Assembly: GCA_905250075.1 (NCBI GenBank)
Contig: CAJNOP010000020.1
Span: forward strand, 1,668,862-1,732,861
Direction: 5' to 3'
Origin: Rotaria sp. Silwood1
Lineage: Eukaryota > Rotifera > Eurotatoria > Philodinida > Philodinidae
Length of the DNA: 64,000 nucleotides
In this document: positions 24,820 through 37,486 of the stretch, one piece after another
Position numbering within the stretch: position 1 is the stretch's first letter
How the letters are laid out: every line of letters starts with the position of its first letter
Translations under genes and position numbers: made by a program
The notes under the pieces: generated by a model
Database searches by the model: none
What the model saw: the letters and a program-made list of their open reading frames with translations, nothing else
What the model was told of the DNA's origin: nothing

Positions 24820-26654
24820 TAATACGATCAGGTTTTTATTTTTCTCATCTGTTTGTTTTTATCTGTCAGCTATATTTTCCTGCTTTTTTTTTGTTTTTGT
24901 TACAAACCTATTATTGTAATGCATATGCCTGATGAATGTAGAGAACAAATATTTTCTCTTTATTATTATTTATAATAGATGTAGTCATGTATTCGAAATA
25001 GTATATTATTTTACTAAATATACATGAAATACATGCCAGATAAAAATATCTTTTTAAGATGTTTTTCTCTTCATGATGAATATTAACAATATTTTTCTAT
25101 GAACCTATTACCTATTTGAAAAAAGAAAAATCGTAGCTATTTATTTGAATAACTTCTGATAGAAACAAGAGAGTGAGTTGCGGTTTTCACTATAAAAAAG
25201 GAGAACACTCAGGTGCATCAGCATGTCCTGAAATTTAATTGGCCAACACAGGACCAATCATATTCATTCTTGGTGAACATTGTAAAAACGAAGTTATGAT
25301 CCCATTTTGATAAGATCTTGATTGTTAATGTGATCAGTAGATAAGAGACATTGCTCTTTTGTGATCTACACAAAGCTGACATTGTTAGCTTATTTCGTTC
25401 AAGACTTACAAAGGTTTTCCTTAGATCCCGATTTCAGCCAATTGATCTGAAGTCATCTGAAAGTGTCCAGATCCAGACAGTAATAATTCATCATACTAAG
25501 TCGAATGGCGATATTTGTGATATGTATACTTGTTATGCTACATAGTGACAGATTATGAAACTTTGGAAAAACTGAAATAATAGTGCTAGCTCATCTCGAA
25601 TTCAAAAACAATGTCACCATTCGACTTAGCATGATGAATTACTCTTGTCTAGATGCTTTTCCAGCTAATTCCAGATCAATTGATCAAAATCAGAAGTCTC
25701 CAGAAAACCGTGACAACTTTTGAACAGAACAGGTTAGTAATGTCAGCTTTACAAAGATTGTAAGAGAACAATGTCTCGTACTAACTGATCATATAACTAA
25801 TCAACATCAACTGCATAATAGGTCCAGAATATCGTTTTAAAAATGTCTCTCAAGAGTTAATTTGATTGATACTTTGTTGACCAATCAAATTTCAGCACGT
25901 AAGTACACACCTGAATCTTAACTTTGCAACGGTGACAATTACACACTCTCTCTCGCTTGTTCCTATCAAAAGTTATTCAAGAAGTACAGAAGGCTCTTCT
26001 TTTTTGAAATGGATATAAATTAATCATGGATGTTATCTATTATATGTAAAAGACGGGAGAAATAAAATGAAGTAATCTTAACACAACCGGTATTGTAAAA
26101 GTTTTTAGCGATTAACAAATTTTATATCTCAAGAGTAGTATTCTCTTTAACACTAAAATAATGTCCGGATTGTCAATTTTTCTTATATCTTATTGAGAAG
26201 AAAAAGAGTAACTTAAACGTACTTTTCTTCATAGATATCTTTTTTTCGGAAATTTTGTTAGGACAAAATTATGAAACTTGGTGTAACACAGAGATCTCAT
26301 AGTCTCAATTATTGACTTAGTTTCGATCAAATACAATCTATCTAACAAATAGAGCATGACTTTCGTATATCATTCTGTTCGAATACAGTTTAATTTGAGA
26401 ACTTTTGCGATATACGTTAAAAAAGTATATATGAATAAATTAAATGGATAAGTAGAAAGTCTTGTTTTTTTTATTGTATTTTAATATTGGAGTATTTGTT
26501 TTACTAGAAAACTATTGGTATTTTCTATTAAAAAATGCATGAATTGATTGATTTTTGTTTGTAATATTATATTGACATTAGATTTAATTATTTTAAAATG
26601 TTTTATTTTCTTATTCTAGATAGATTATTTATTTTCTTTTATTTAAGCTTTTAC
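24820..26654. other. Intergenic, contains the foldback element
   Basis: About 1.8 kb between the carrier and the DNAJ gene. Apart from the foldback element at 25210-25913 and probable UTR/promoter sequence at each end, I see nothing. The 25351-25545 open frame lies inside one arm of the foldback and is not a gene. Confidence 0.5.
25210..25913. mobile_element. Foldback (long inverted-repeat) element, 704 bp, non-autonomous
   Basis: The left arm (25210 to about 25520) and right arm (about 25602-25913) are imperfect reverse complements over some 310 bp, around an unpaired centre of about 80 bp. The ends read CAGGTG...CACCTG. Strongly paired blocks include CTGAAATTT.ATTGG near the ends, an AAAGCTGACATT block mid-arm (25373-25384 versus its complement near 25742-25753), and AATTCATCAT.CTAAGTCGAATGG near the centre. 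There is no coding capacity and no evident target duplication. It is a foldback-type MITE, or a recombination-derived palindrome. Confidence 0.8.
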
Positions 26655-29600
26655 ATGCACTTAGCCAAATTTATTTTCATCTATTTTTTAATTTGTCTAT
26701 CGGATTTATCAGCTAAAACTAATGATTTTAATCCATATGAAGTTCTTGGTTTAACTCGCACAGCATCAGATAAAGAAATTCGTCAAGCATATAAAAAATT
26801 AGCAAGATATTGGCATCCTGATAAAAATTCAGAACCCAATGCACATGAACAATTCACAAAAATCAATGCAGCTTATGAAGTAAAATATTTAAAAAAAAAA
26901 GTATGAATAAATGAATAAATTCTCTTTTAGATTCTATCGGATTCAATAAAACGACAAAACTATGATGATTATGGTACAACATCTCAAGATAATCATCGTG
27001 GTTTTAATACAAATCATTTTCGTGATCCATATGATATATTTCGAGCACATTTTGGTAGTGATTTTAATTTTTTTCATGAATCACCATCTGGTGCAAAAAA
27101 AATTATTCATTCACGGTAAATTTATTATGTTTTTTTTTCTTTCAATAGAACACTAAAATCATATCTAAATGTTATTTTTAGTGAATTTCTTCATAATATT
27201 TTACCAAATAGTGATAAAAAACCATATGTTCTTTTTGGTAGTACAAATTTTTGTTTACATTGTCGTGAACCATTAATAATATTTCGTTCATTGGAAAAAC
27301 AATTTAATGATGTTGGCATTGGCACAGCAGAATTCAATACAAATGATCAACGTTTAAGTAATGAATTAGGTATATTAAATGCTCCATCATTATGTGTTAT
27401 TAGTCAACGTCGTGTTTATCATTTTAATGATCATGGAAAATCTAATCAATATACAGAAACAAATATTAAAGAATTTGTTCGAAAATCAATACCTATTCAA
27501 CGATATATAAAAACAGTAAGAGAAATAGAGTTTTTCTTTGAAAAGCTCTCAATTCCTCAATAATCGATCTTATGTCACATGCATTCATATTGCATGAAAT
27601 TTTCAGAACATGTAGGGATGTACTGAAGAGATCATGGTAAAATTTTCTAATCTATACCATGACATTTTCGAGAGATAATCAACAAACAAGGGTCAAAAAT
27701 ACCTCATTTGACGATAGAGATATGCAGTTTTAATAATAATACTAACACACTGACTACGCTGGATCGATGTTTACTTAAGCATTGACATACTCATATAGTA
27801 TGAATATTTCAGGTAAGTCAGTGAATGTCAGTGTGAGCTTTTTCGATGAACAATTTACTGAAACTGTATATTCCTGTTTGGCAATGTGAAATTCTGTCGG
27901 AGTCTTCATTCTATATACTAAATTTCTTGTTGTTTGAAACAGTATGTAAGATATGACAGATACCTTTTTTTTGCGAGAATCAAAAATAAGTAAACAGGAA
28001 AAACGAAAAAGAGTCTTTGAAAACGATTTTATTTTTAGAAAAATTGTGAGTTCATAATTTCGATAATTTTAATGAAAATTGACTTTTTTTCTGAAAGGGG
28101 AACGATCTTAAATTAAAATATTTATTTTTTTTACTTAAGGTACGAACTGCTAATGATCTATTATCGCTCATATCATCATATAATGAAACAAATCGAGTTC
28201 ATGCAATATTAATAACCAAACAAAAAACACCAACACTTAAATTTGTTATACCTTGTTTACAACATTTAACACGTATACAATGTGCTGTATTAAATTCATG
28301 TAAGTGAAAAGAATGAAAATATAAGAATGTTCAATTTATTAAATATTTTCTATGAATAGCTATGATAATGACTAGTGAAATACCATCATTTCTTAAACAA
28401 GTTTCAACTATAACTGATACAGTTTTATTATTTAAAGAAGATAAAAATCCAATAGCTGTCCTTAAAGATGTAAGTCATTGATATTAAATTTATGTTTTGA
28501 TAGTAGGTTTTTTTTTGTTTAGAATGATTTAACTTTTGTTAATATTCAAAAATTATTCGAATCAAATCAACTTTTACATTTACCGACAATTACAAGTTCG
28601 AATGTATTTAATTTAGTTTGTCAAACAAATTCTGCTAAGTATGTTATAGATTTTTTTTTGTATAATTAAAGTTTTTCTTATAAGTCAAAAACTTGAAAAG
28701 AGTATAATTCTAGCCGAATTTAACCAATTGAACTAATTCGTTTTTTTTTTACTGTTTGAAGAAAAACATTATCGAAATATATCATTTTTTTCTTTATTGA
28801 AATAACTTGAGAGAATAGTTTAGGACTTTCATCAAAAGTATAATTCAAATGATGTCTTTTGAAAATTATTAATTATGTTTGATGTTTTTCTTCGTTTCTT
28901 TTTTTTTTTGTATTATTTTAATCCGATTAGTTTCTTTTAAAAACGTCGATAGACATTACTTTAGACTATTTGACATTTGGCACTGATATTTTGTTAGAGA
29001 TTAGACTTAATGTCTAGGCTTGTATTTTCATGATCAAAGCAATAGTTTATTCTATCAAATCTGAACAAAAAAAAATGAATTAACAATTGAAGCTTAAAAA
29101 CTAGATTTCGAAAACTAGTTCATTTTTTAATACTGTGGTAATGATACACATTTGAGAAAAAGTAGTAGGATCTTTTCTTTTAAAAATGATTAAAAAATAT
29201 GGGGCATAAATGTCAAAAAAACAACACTAAGTTTCGTGAAAAATTATCGAACTCGTTAAGATTTTGGAATGACATGGGCTCTTATAGAATTCTGAAGAAC
29301 TTTAGAATCTCATAAAATCTGACTTCTGATGTTCTGTAACATTGAAGTTTTAGTATTAGCCGCAGGTTCATCGAACAACAATGGTTCTGGAATTCTGCTT
29401 AGCTTCATATCGTTCTACACGATTTTAGGTGTAGAGATTCCATTGATTTTCAAATACTTCCAAAGTCAAATTGTCTTGTTTTTTCCTTGATACACATGTA
29501 TAATGATATCACACAATGATGCTATGTGATAATAGCAAATCAAGAGAAAGAAAGAATACTGTTACACCCTAATTAAGATAGATGATCGCTAATAAGTATC

Positions 29601-32600
29601 AATTCATAAGATTTTTGGATTGTAGTAATAATTCGATATATCAAAAAAAAAAAGAAGTTTTTCTATATATTTAGCTTATTATTACAATTGATCACTATAG
29701 ATATTCGCTTAGAGATTTTCAGTTATCAATGTTTTATCAATCTATTAACAAATTGCTATTAAAACTTTAAAACGTTTACTGAATTCATCATATTTCGATA
29801 ATCTATGGCATATATTTGATATAAATTTCAAGAGAGCTATTACCTAGGAAAACAAAAACTCTTTATTCAATTCATTACATATTAATATGAATAATAAGAT
29901 TTATTATAAGTCTGTAAAAAAAAACAAGTAAGCTGAAGAATTTATTATGAATGTCTGCACATTATAACTCGTAAGATTAAAAAAAGGCAAACTGAAATAC
30001 AAGTAAGCATATCTCCAGAGAAAAAACACATTTCGACAAGAGAAGTCTTTATATAGCAGTAAAACAATATTAAAATATAAAAAATAGGAATGTCTATAAA
30101 TACATGTAGACGTATGATGCATTAGATTCTTAGAAAAAAAAAGATAATCGTATTTTCTTAAGTATTTGTTGTTTTTCTGACAAGATGATCCAAATTTTTC
30201 TATTTTCTTCAATGAAAACAAACTTTTTATCCTATTACGATTAATTTTACAAACTAATGAATATTATTTTGAAGGTCAGTATGATCTTCGCCAAAAATTG
30301 GCTATCTATATTTCGATGTTCGAAACTATTGACAATCTTTCAAGATGATACTGATAGTATATATATGTAATTAATATTCAGAAAAACTTTAAATTTTAAT
30401 TAATTATAAATCTTTGTATATGATTTTATATTTTTGAGTAATTACAAATTGAAACATAATTGTTTTCTTTACAGACCCTGTTTTCTAATTATTGGTAATG
30501 CATTTCTTTTCGAACAATATCGATCATCTTTTTTATTTCTTGCTAAACAATTATTTGAACAATATGGCTCACGTATGGCATATCTTGATTCATCATCAAC
30601 CAAACAAATAAGCTTTAGTCAAATATTTTCATCAATTTATCATCCTAATGATAAAAAATTAGTTGTAAGTTTATTATTAAATCGAGATAACAAAAAAAAG
30701 GAAAACAACTTTTGTTTTCTTCATTAAAAGATTGTTGTTATTCGTCGATGGTTTGATGATTCAATTGAATTAGTTAATACCGAAGTAGAATTTGATGGAA
30801 ATTCTTTAAATGAATTTAAACGTAATAATTTAAATATGGTTGCTGATATTGAAGCAAATTTAAAATTATATTTAACAATACGTTGGCAAAATGCCAAAAA
30901 ATTTACATTACCAACTATATTTGATTTTGATGAAAGAAATGAAGTATAATTAAAGAAAAAGAAATCATTTTGTTTTGATTCTATTCTATTCTTGTTTTTT
31001 TTTTCAAAGAATATTTTTACAATAATTATTAATCAAATTCAAGATAAATGGAATTATTGGTTTGAAAGAAATCCAATTTTTCGATCTTTGTAAATATATT
31101 TAATTATAAAAAAATTATAATAAGATTTTTCTTTTGTATTATTTTATAGATCAGGATATGCTTTTACATATCAATTTTGCTTATTTTTTCTTTCAATTAT
31201 TTTCTATTTATGGTATACAAAACAAGATTCTGATAGTAATTTAAATAATCATATAAAACAAACGAGAAGATCATATCCATCTTCCACAACAACAAATAAG
31301 AAATCAAATGAACTTTAGTAAATTTTATAAAAAAAACAAAAAAAAATGAAATAAATCCTAATGATGTTTATTTCTAGTCGAGAACCAAATAATACAATAA
31401 AATTACATGAATTCAATGAATCTTTTCTTCAATCTTATACAAATCCCAATGCATCAAATGTTATTATATTACTTCTTATTGCTAATACACCTGATGATTC
31501 GTGTATTGCACATTTTACTAGACAAATTAGTTCAATTAATGAGTATGTATTTGAACAAAAAAAAAAAAAGTTTCGCATTAAACTAATTATTTTGATTGTA
31601 TTCGAGACTATAGTAATTAAAACAATTCCGAAAAAACATTGTTAATTATCTAATTAGATTTTTCAGTTCTTTTTTTGTTCATTAAAAAGAAAATGGTTAG
31701 TAACACGCACAAATAAAAAAAAAAGAATAAGCAGAAGAAATTTGTTCATTCATAAAACTCAAATTCTAATTAATTCTGATGTAAAAAATGACTACTAAAC
31801 TCTTTTATCTCTTTTACTTCGGTTTCGTGCACATATCAATTTTCTTTCATATTCTATAAATAATCATGTCAAATGTATTCACTCAAATAATTAATCTATA
31901 AAAAAATATAATTTTTCTTTTTTTCTAATTTTATAACAAAAAGAAAAAAATTCTATTTTTATCAAAAAAAATAGTGCATTAATAAGATGATCTTCAGAAA
32001 ATAGTTTATTAATTTTATATAACAAGAAAAGAACAAAAGAAACAAAAAAATATTATTTTGACAATGCCTGAGTGTAATACTCTTATGATGAAATGAAAGC
32101 TTTCAAATAGAATCACTTATAAAATCAGTGAGAATACAAAGTGTTCTTTATATATATATATCGAGGTCAATGAATATATTTTATTAATCTAGAGAATATT
32201 CTTATGATGTATTTTTCTTTAGTTCTCGAATGATCTTTACTATTCTTTATCGTAAATATTCACCACGATGGCTTAATGAGCTTTATGCAAATATAGAAGA
32301 TGATCAAAATCGTCATTTAGTTCGATTTATTACATCAACTGTACTTGCTCTATATATACGACGAAAATTTTTTGTACCTTATGGACCATTATCAAATAAA
32401 AATGATAATGATGAAATATTAGATGAAAATGGTGCTTTCATTGGAATGGATAATTATCATGAACGTTCATCATCAATATCATCAATAGAATCTACAGAAT
32501 CAACAACGGATTCATTATCATTTTCTGATTGGATTGATCTTCTATTTGATGGAAATATTAGAACACCTATTTCTATCACAGAATGGCCCATGATATTTCG

Positions 32601-32604
32601 TTGA
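26655..32604 (+). CDS. DNAJC16: DNAJC16-like ER J-domain/thioredoxin-fold membrane protein
   Basis: Twelve exons, 2328 nt, 775 aa: 26655..26879, 26931..27115, 27182..27515, 28140..28299, 28360..28469, 28523..28638, 30475..30664, 30731..30943, 31010..31089, 31150..31317, 31378..31542, 32223..32604. There is an N-terminal signal segment (residues 1-20), then a J domain (about 25-90) with H54-P-D56, then a thioredoxin-like domain with C161-L-H-C164. A long middle region follows, then one membrane segment (about 540-563) and a C-terminal tail with a Ser/acidic patch. This order and length match DNAJC16, an ER J protein that partners Hsp70. ATG 26655 is preferred because it directly starts the signal peptide and follows an AG acceptor; an in-frame ATG at 26598 would add 19 hydrophobic residues. 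The introns of 624, 1836 and 680 nt are exceptional; the 624-nt one holds a dispersed repeat. Confidence 0.88.
27590..28115 (+). repeat. Dispersed repeat, copy 1 (within a DNAJC16-like intron)
   Basis: Shares ordered blocks with 58497-59053: the start (TTGCATGAAATT, TTCAG.ACATGT.AGGG, TGAAGAGAT), a middle block (GAAATTCT...GAGTCTTCATT) and the end (AAAATTGACTTTT...TCTTAAAT). Internal indels separate the blocks. No coding capacity. Confidence 0.5.
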
Positions 32605-35555
32605 GAGTATTCTTGTTGTCTTTTTGTTTTGTATTCTAGTCATTGTTCTAATCGTTTTGTATTGTATAGAGTTACTATTTCTATTGCTGCTTATCTGTCA
32701 TGCTATGTTCCATCAATTAGGATCTCGGTATGTGTATGTGTTGTATGTTATGTCTCATTTTCTGTCTGGTGAAAAGTGATAGTTCACAGCAGTAACATTC
32801 ATCTTTAACCGATACATCTAATGAAATAATAAGCCAGTCTATGGTGCTGTTCGTAATCAATGACATTGCAAGTGTTCGGTTCTTCTGTGTTTTTTTTACT
32901 GGATTTTGTTTGTATTTTTCTTTTTCTTCATAATTATTCTATTGCAAACAACAGAAAAAAAAATGAGTGAATAAATGAATGCCCGATTGCATTTCAATTA
33001 GAGTGTGTGTGTGTGTGTGTGATGACAAGGGAGACAGATTCAATATCCTTTTCTTTTATTTTGGAATGTGTTGTCGTGCAGGTTTAATGAGAAAGAATAT
33101 GAACACGCAGAGATGAGATGAATGAACAAAAGCAGAATACATATATACAAATAATAGTCTACTTTAACAGACCCCCTAGGTAGGTATTCAAGTGTATATG
33201 TGAGCACCTCATAATAATCATATACTGAAATGCAAAAGTAGAACGCGCATACAATGCCTATTGAATCAAAGCCAATTATCTCTCTCTTGCGTTGTCATTT
33301 TCTGTAAATATAAGAAATAGAAGTTGACATTCATCGATCTATTCTTTCCAGATTTTTGCTTTATTGACTGATCAGTACAAATTCTTTTTCTCTTTTTCAT
33401 GCATTTCATCATTAGATTCTAATTTGAATAACTCAAGATGAGATTTATGTAAATGAAATCTTACTCTCTAAGTCAAAATTAATATATCAAATTGCTATAT
33501 GCAAGTTAAAGTCTTTTCTACTCAAATCTCAATTGCACGATTAAGAAAAAAAATATATTGATAAGTAAAAGACGTTTTTTTTTTCTTTTTCTTTTGTAAC
33601 ATATATTTTTGACAAAGAATGGTCTGTGGCTACTCGTACTCCTATTCTTTCTACGTAAAAAAAAAAAAAGATGCAAAAAGAAAAAAAAGAGATCTATTAT
33701 TGCATAGCGAACGAAACATTTTCTTTTTCCTTTCTTTATTGATCTGCGTTTTTTTTTTGCTTTCCTCTTTCTCAAACCGCCACACCGCTCAGCTGTTCTG
33801 TTTGTGCTCCCATGCACACAAGTAACATCGTCCTTTTCGTTGTCGTCTTCAGTTGCTTCTTATTTTTCATCCATCCATCCATCCATCCATCTACTACGCA
33901 CTACCCTCAAACAAAAAATAAACGCAAACGACAACGATCTCTTTGATACTGTCCCTTTTTTTTTCCTCAATAAAATAAATGAATGTACAACCATCAATAA
34001 TAACAAACAATCAGACTATAATAACGAAGGTTAGTTATTATTCTATTACAAATATGAATATCAATCACTCATACAAAATCGATCTAGTCAAAGTCATTAA
34101 TTATAGAAAAAGAAGAAAAAAAAAAAGCTGACAGGCACCAGGTTGCTTTCTTCTCATTCCTATCGCTTATGTTCTTCCTCTTGATAGAAGAAGCATTATG
34201 TTCTATGAATGGTGCATCAGTTGTTTTGTCAACATTAGTAATAATGTTGCCGACATACATTCATACAAACAAAACGTTAGAACTCATTTGTAAAACGAAA
34301 AAAAAAAATCGTGCTTGATTATACTGATTACACGATATCTATGTCCTTGATCATCATCAATATACATATATAAATACTGAATAAGAATGATGACGATCAC
34401 TTTACCATCATTATCAATAATAACAAGGAGTCATTGAAAATATTTAAATCACATACGTATATGAAAAAACAACAACAAGGTAGATATTTGCGTGTGTTTT
34501 CCTGAAAACGAGACTATCGACATTTGCATCATTTGACAAATTGATTAGAACATGCAAGTAACAGTTATCGATGAAGAAAAGGGCCTAGAATGTGCATGTA
34601 TATATATATATGTATATATGCGCGTGAGACAGAAGGGAAAAAAAAAACGACGACATTTCGAAAATCGACAATATATTATATATATATATATAAATATATG
34701 CGTAAGTTTGTTAGTTGTAAGTCAAAGGTGACATACTTGAGAGCAAAAAAAAAAAAAGAAAAAAATCTCAAATAACGAGTGAGTGAAATAAATGAATGAT
34801 GAAAATAATAATCAATAGATTGAACATGTCTGTTTGTCAATTGATCATTTTTTATTTTCTTTTCACTTTAATGTGTTCATGTTTCTCATCAGTCAATTCA
34901 TTTATCCATTACCATCTGGCCGGAAACGATCATCTTTCTCTCTCGTTCTAACAAAAAAAAAAATATGAGAGGAAACGACGTACATCCTATATGGCTTCAG
35001 GGAAGTATAAGAAGATTTTTTTATTTTTTCCTTTAATAATGACCATGACATTCGAATCTGATTGAGAATTCTTTCTCTTTTCCTCTTTCTATTAGTTAAA
35101 TATCTTTTACAAAGAGGATTAGTCACATCCTTCTATGTATATTTATATATATATATATCAAAAGCTTCGAATGATGTGCTTCACCTGCACATGTAAAAAA
35201 TTATCATACAAATACAACAAAAAAAAATGAGAAGAAAGAATCTCTCATTTTCTCTTTTGCGTGCATGTGTGTGTTCACGCTCTTCTGTGAAATTGATATC
35301 GGGTCAGTGCAATGACGGCACACATACAGAACGTCAGCATGCACACATAGAAAAATCTGCTGCATCTTTTTTTTTCTCTCGTTCTCTCTTTCTTCTCTCA
35401 TTTCTTTTTTTCTCTTTGTGTCTTTCTTTCTCTCTCTCTCTCTCTCTACCACTATTGCCATTCACTCCTCCTCAACTACCACAGAAGTAACAACACAATT
35501 ATTTCCTATAGAAATGTTTTTGTCTTAAAAAAAAAATGAACTTTTTCTTCTTCAG
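32605..35555. other. Intergenic/5' region rich in microsatellites
   Basis: No gene recognised. The stretch contains a (GT)n tract near 33002-33021, a (CATC)n run near 33867-33890, several (TA)n tracts (34596-34616, 34674-34693, 35141-35158), and CT-rich runs at 35365-35450. It is visibly different in texture from the rest of the window and probably includes 5' UTR and regulatory DNA of the gene starting at 35556. Open frames here (33518-35490, both strands) are low-complexity Lys/Arg/Phe/Ser translations. Confidence 0.5.
33002..33021. repeat. (GT)n microsatellite
   Basis: About ten GT units in an otherwise AT-rich context. Confidence 0.8.
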
Positions 35556-35931
35556 ATGCATACACATCATCCGACAACACGAAGTTCAAGCACAACATTA
35601 AATGAGTTAATGAAAAAAACTCCATCACCTCGTCGTCAAACGACACGTTCAACGTCTAACATAAATAAAGATACTCTAACTTCTACAAATATTCAAGTTA
35701 TTAAACCGGTTGCTGTACGTCCATCATCATCAGATTCAATACAAACTCCATATAATTTACGTTCACGTACTAAATTAAAAAATTGCAATATTGAAGATAT
35801 ACCATCATTTACAGAAAAACTTTCATTACATACACCACAACATAAACCGGTGCCACCATTAACTCGTGCTGCTGCCGCATCGGCCGGTGTTAAAATTGAT
35901 TCATTTATACATGATGAATCAATAAAAACTA

Positions 35932-35968
<37 letters not shown>

Positions 35969-37486
35969 TAATAATAATAAAATTTCAATAAATTCTCAAC
36001 AATCAACACGTTCGAGTACAACTCGTAAACGTAAAGCAAGTGAAGATGATCATAGACCGTATTTAGATTTACTTAAAATGAAACAGGTAATTCCTTTTTT
36101 TTTTGATTTTTACTCAAACTAATATGTGATTGATTTTATTCATTAAATCACACATTATTATTTGTTATCGCGTTTCTTTCAAGTGTTAATGTGAACTTGG
36201 TTCGTTTCTTTATGTATATATAAATATATATATATGCACCCATCATCAGTCCTTTTGTCAATAATAACACATACATCGTTTTATTTGACTTTTTTTCTAT
36301 ATGAGAAAGAATTTTGACAGCTCTTTTCAAAGTACGATAGTCGAGCATATTAGTCGTTCGTTTCTTCCTTTTTTTTTATTTATTTGATTCGAATAAGAAT
36401 AATGATCAATTACATCATATGTATACGGACATTTCATGTCTTGAGATATGTAACGGATTCGAGTCATTTGTCATAGTTTGTTATTTCTCTCGTCTCGTTC
36501 TTTTTTAGACACAATCAACATACAGCTTTGATGGCAATTCACCAAAGAAGGTATGTTTGAAGAGTGTAGAGTAGTACGTTGCCATAATAAGTTAAGAGAA
36601 ATGACCATCAAGAATAATAAAAAAAAAAAAAAAAATTGTTCGATCGATTGATCTCTATCGTCCCATTTCTTTCTTTTGTCGTCGTTGTCGTTGTCGATTC
36701 TTTCTTTTCCCTAAGCGAATAAAAAAAAAGCATAGAAATAAATTGAGTTGTATGTGTTTGTATGTGCGCTCTGTTGAGCAGCATACGAAATGAGATTGAC
36801 AATCGCACCTGTTCACTTTTTTTTCTTATAACATAAATAAGAAGAGAAAAAAATCGACTAAGATTTTTAATATTTGACTGATTGATTGAACAAGAATAAA
36901 GTGTTAGGTTTCTTTGTTCTCGGGTTTTTTTTTATATTTACTTAATTAGAATGCTATATATATATATGTATGTGTGCATCAACACATTGTTTGACCTGAA
37001 AACTGCTAATTTGCACGCTCGGTCAAATTCACTATAGAATCTATTAGAATAATGGAATACGACTACTGAATTGAGGCATCTCTGATTGTCTGTTGCACTC
37101 TCTTTTTATTTCCGTTCATTTTTCTTTTCTTTTTTTTTCTATAGATGACAAGACGTGCCGATCAAGACTGTATTGGAGGCGATGATGAAGATAGCGGATG
37201 CGATTATGATTCTCCAGCTCATTCTCCGGTCGACTTCACGGATGTTCCTCCCGGTCATGTACTTCACTTTGAAGAGTCAAATATGTCCTATGATTCGGGT
37301 TTTAGTGCTGGATCTGGTGAAGCAAATAATCAACAAAGTTTATCTGAATATAGTCAATCATGTTCTTTATTAGGAATAAATAATAACAGTGGAATTTCTA
37401 CGCGTAGTAGTACAATAAATTCTAACAAATATCCAGCAGCTATTGATCTTGATGTTAATGCTATTGAAGGAGATCTCGGTTTCTAG
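35556..37486 (+). CDS. Asn-rich basic protein, unknown family (304 aa)
   Basis: Three phase-0 exons: 35556..36086, 36509..36550, 37145..37486 (915 nt). The N-terminal part is Ser/Thr/Arg-rich and probably disordered, with a TPYNLRSRT motif and an alanine run. An Asn homopolymer (about residues 127-141) is encoded by an (AAT)n microsatellite. A basic TTRKRKAS segment looks like a nuclear localisation signal, then comes RPYLDLLKMKQ. The C-terminal exon is acidic with SYDSGFSAGSGE. Exon 2 encodes only 14 residues. Clean splice phases and consistent codon use argue that this is a real gene. ATG 35556 directly follows a TTCTTCAG acceptor, so either an upstream 5' exon exists or the mRNA is trans-spliced, and the true start could be upstream. 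I do not recognise the family; a nuclear role is only suggested by composition. Confidence 0.7.
35932..35980 (+). repeat. Coding (AAT)n microsatellite encoding poly-Asn
   Basis: About sixteen AAT/AAC units in frame within the Asn-rich gene. Length polymorphism is likely. Confidence 0.9.

Noticed and set aside
33518..35490. Several open frames on both strands in the microsatellite-rich region
   Set aside because: Lys/Arg/Phe/Ser low-complexity translations produced by A/T and C/T runs; no splice-consistent partners.
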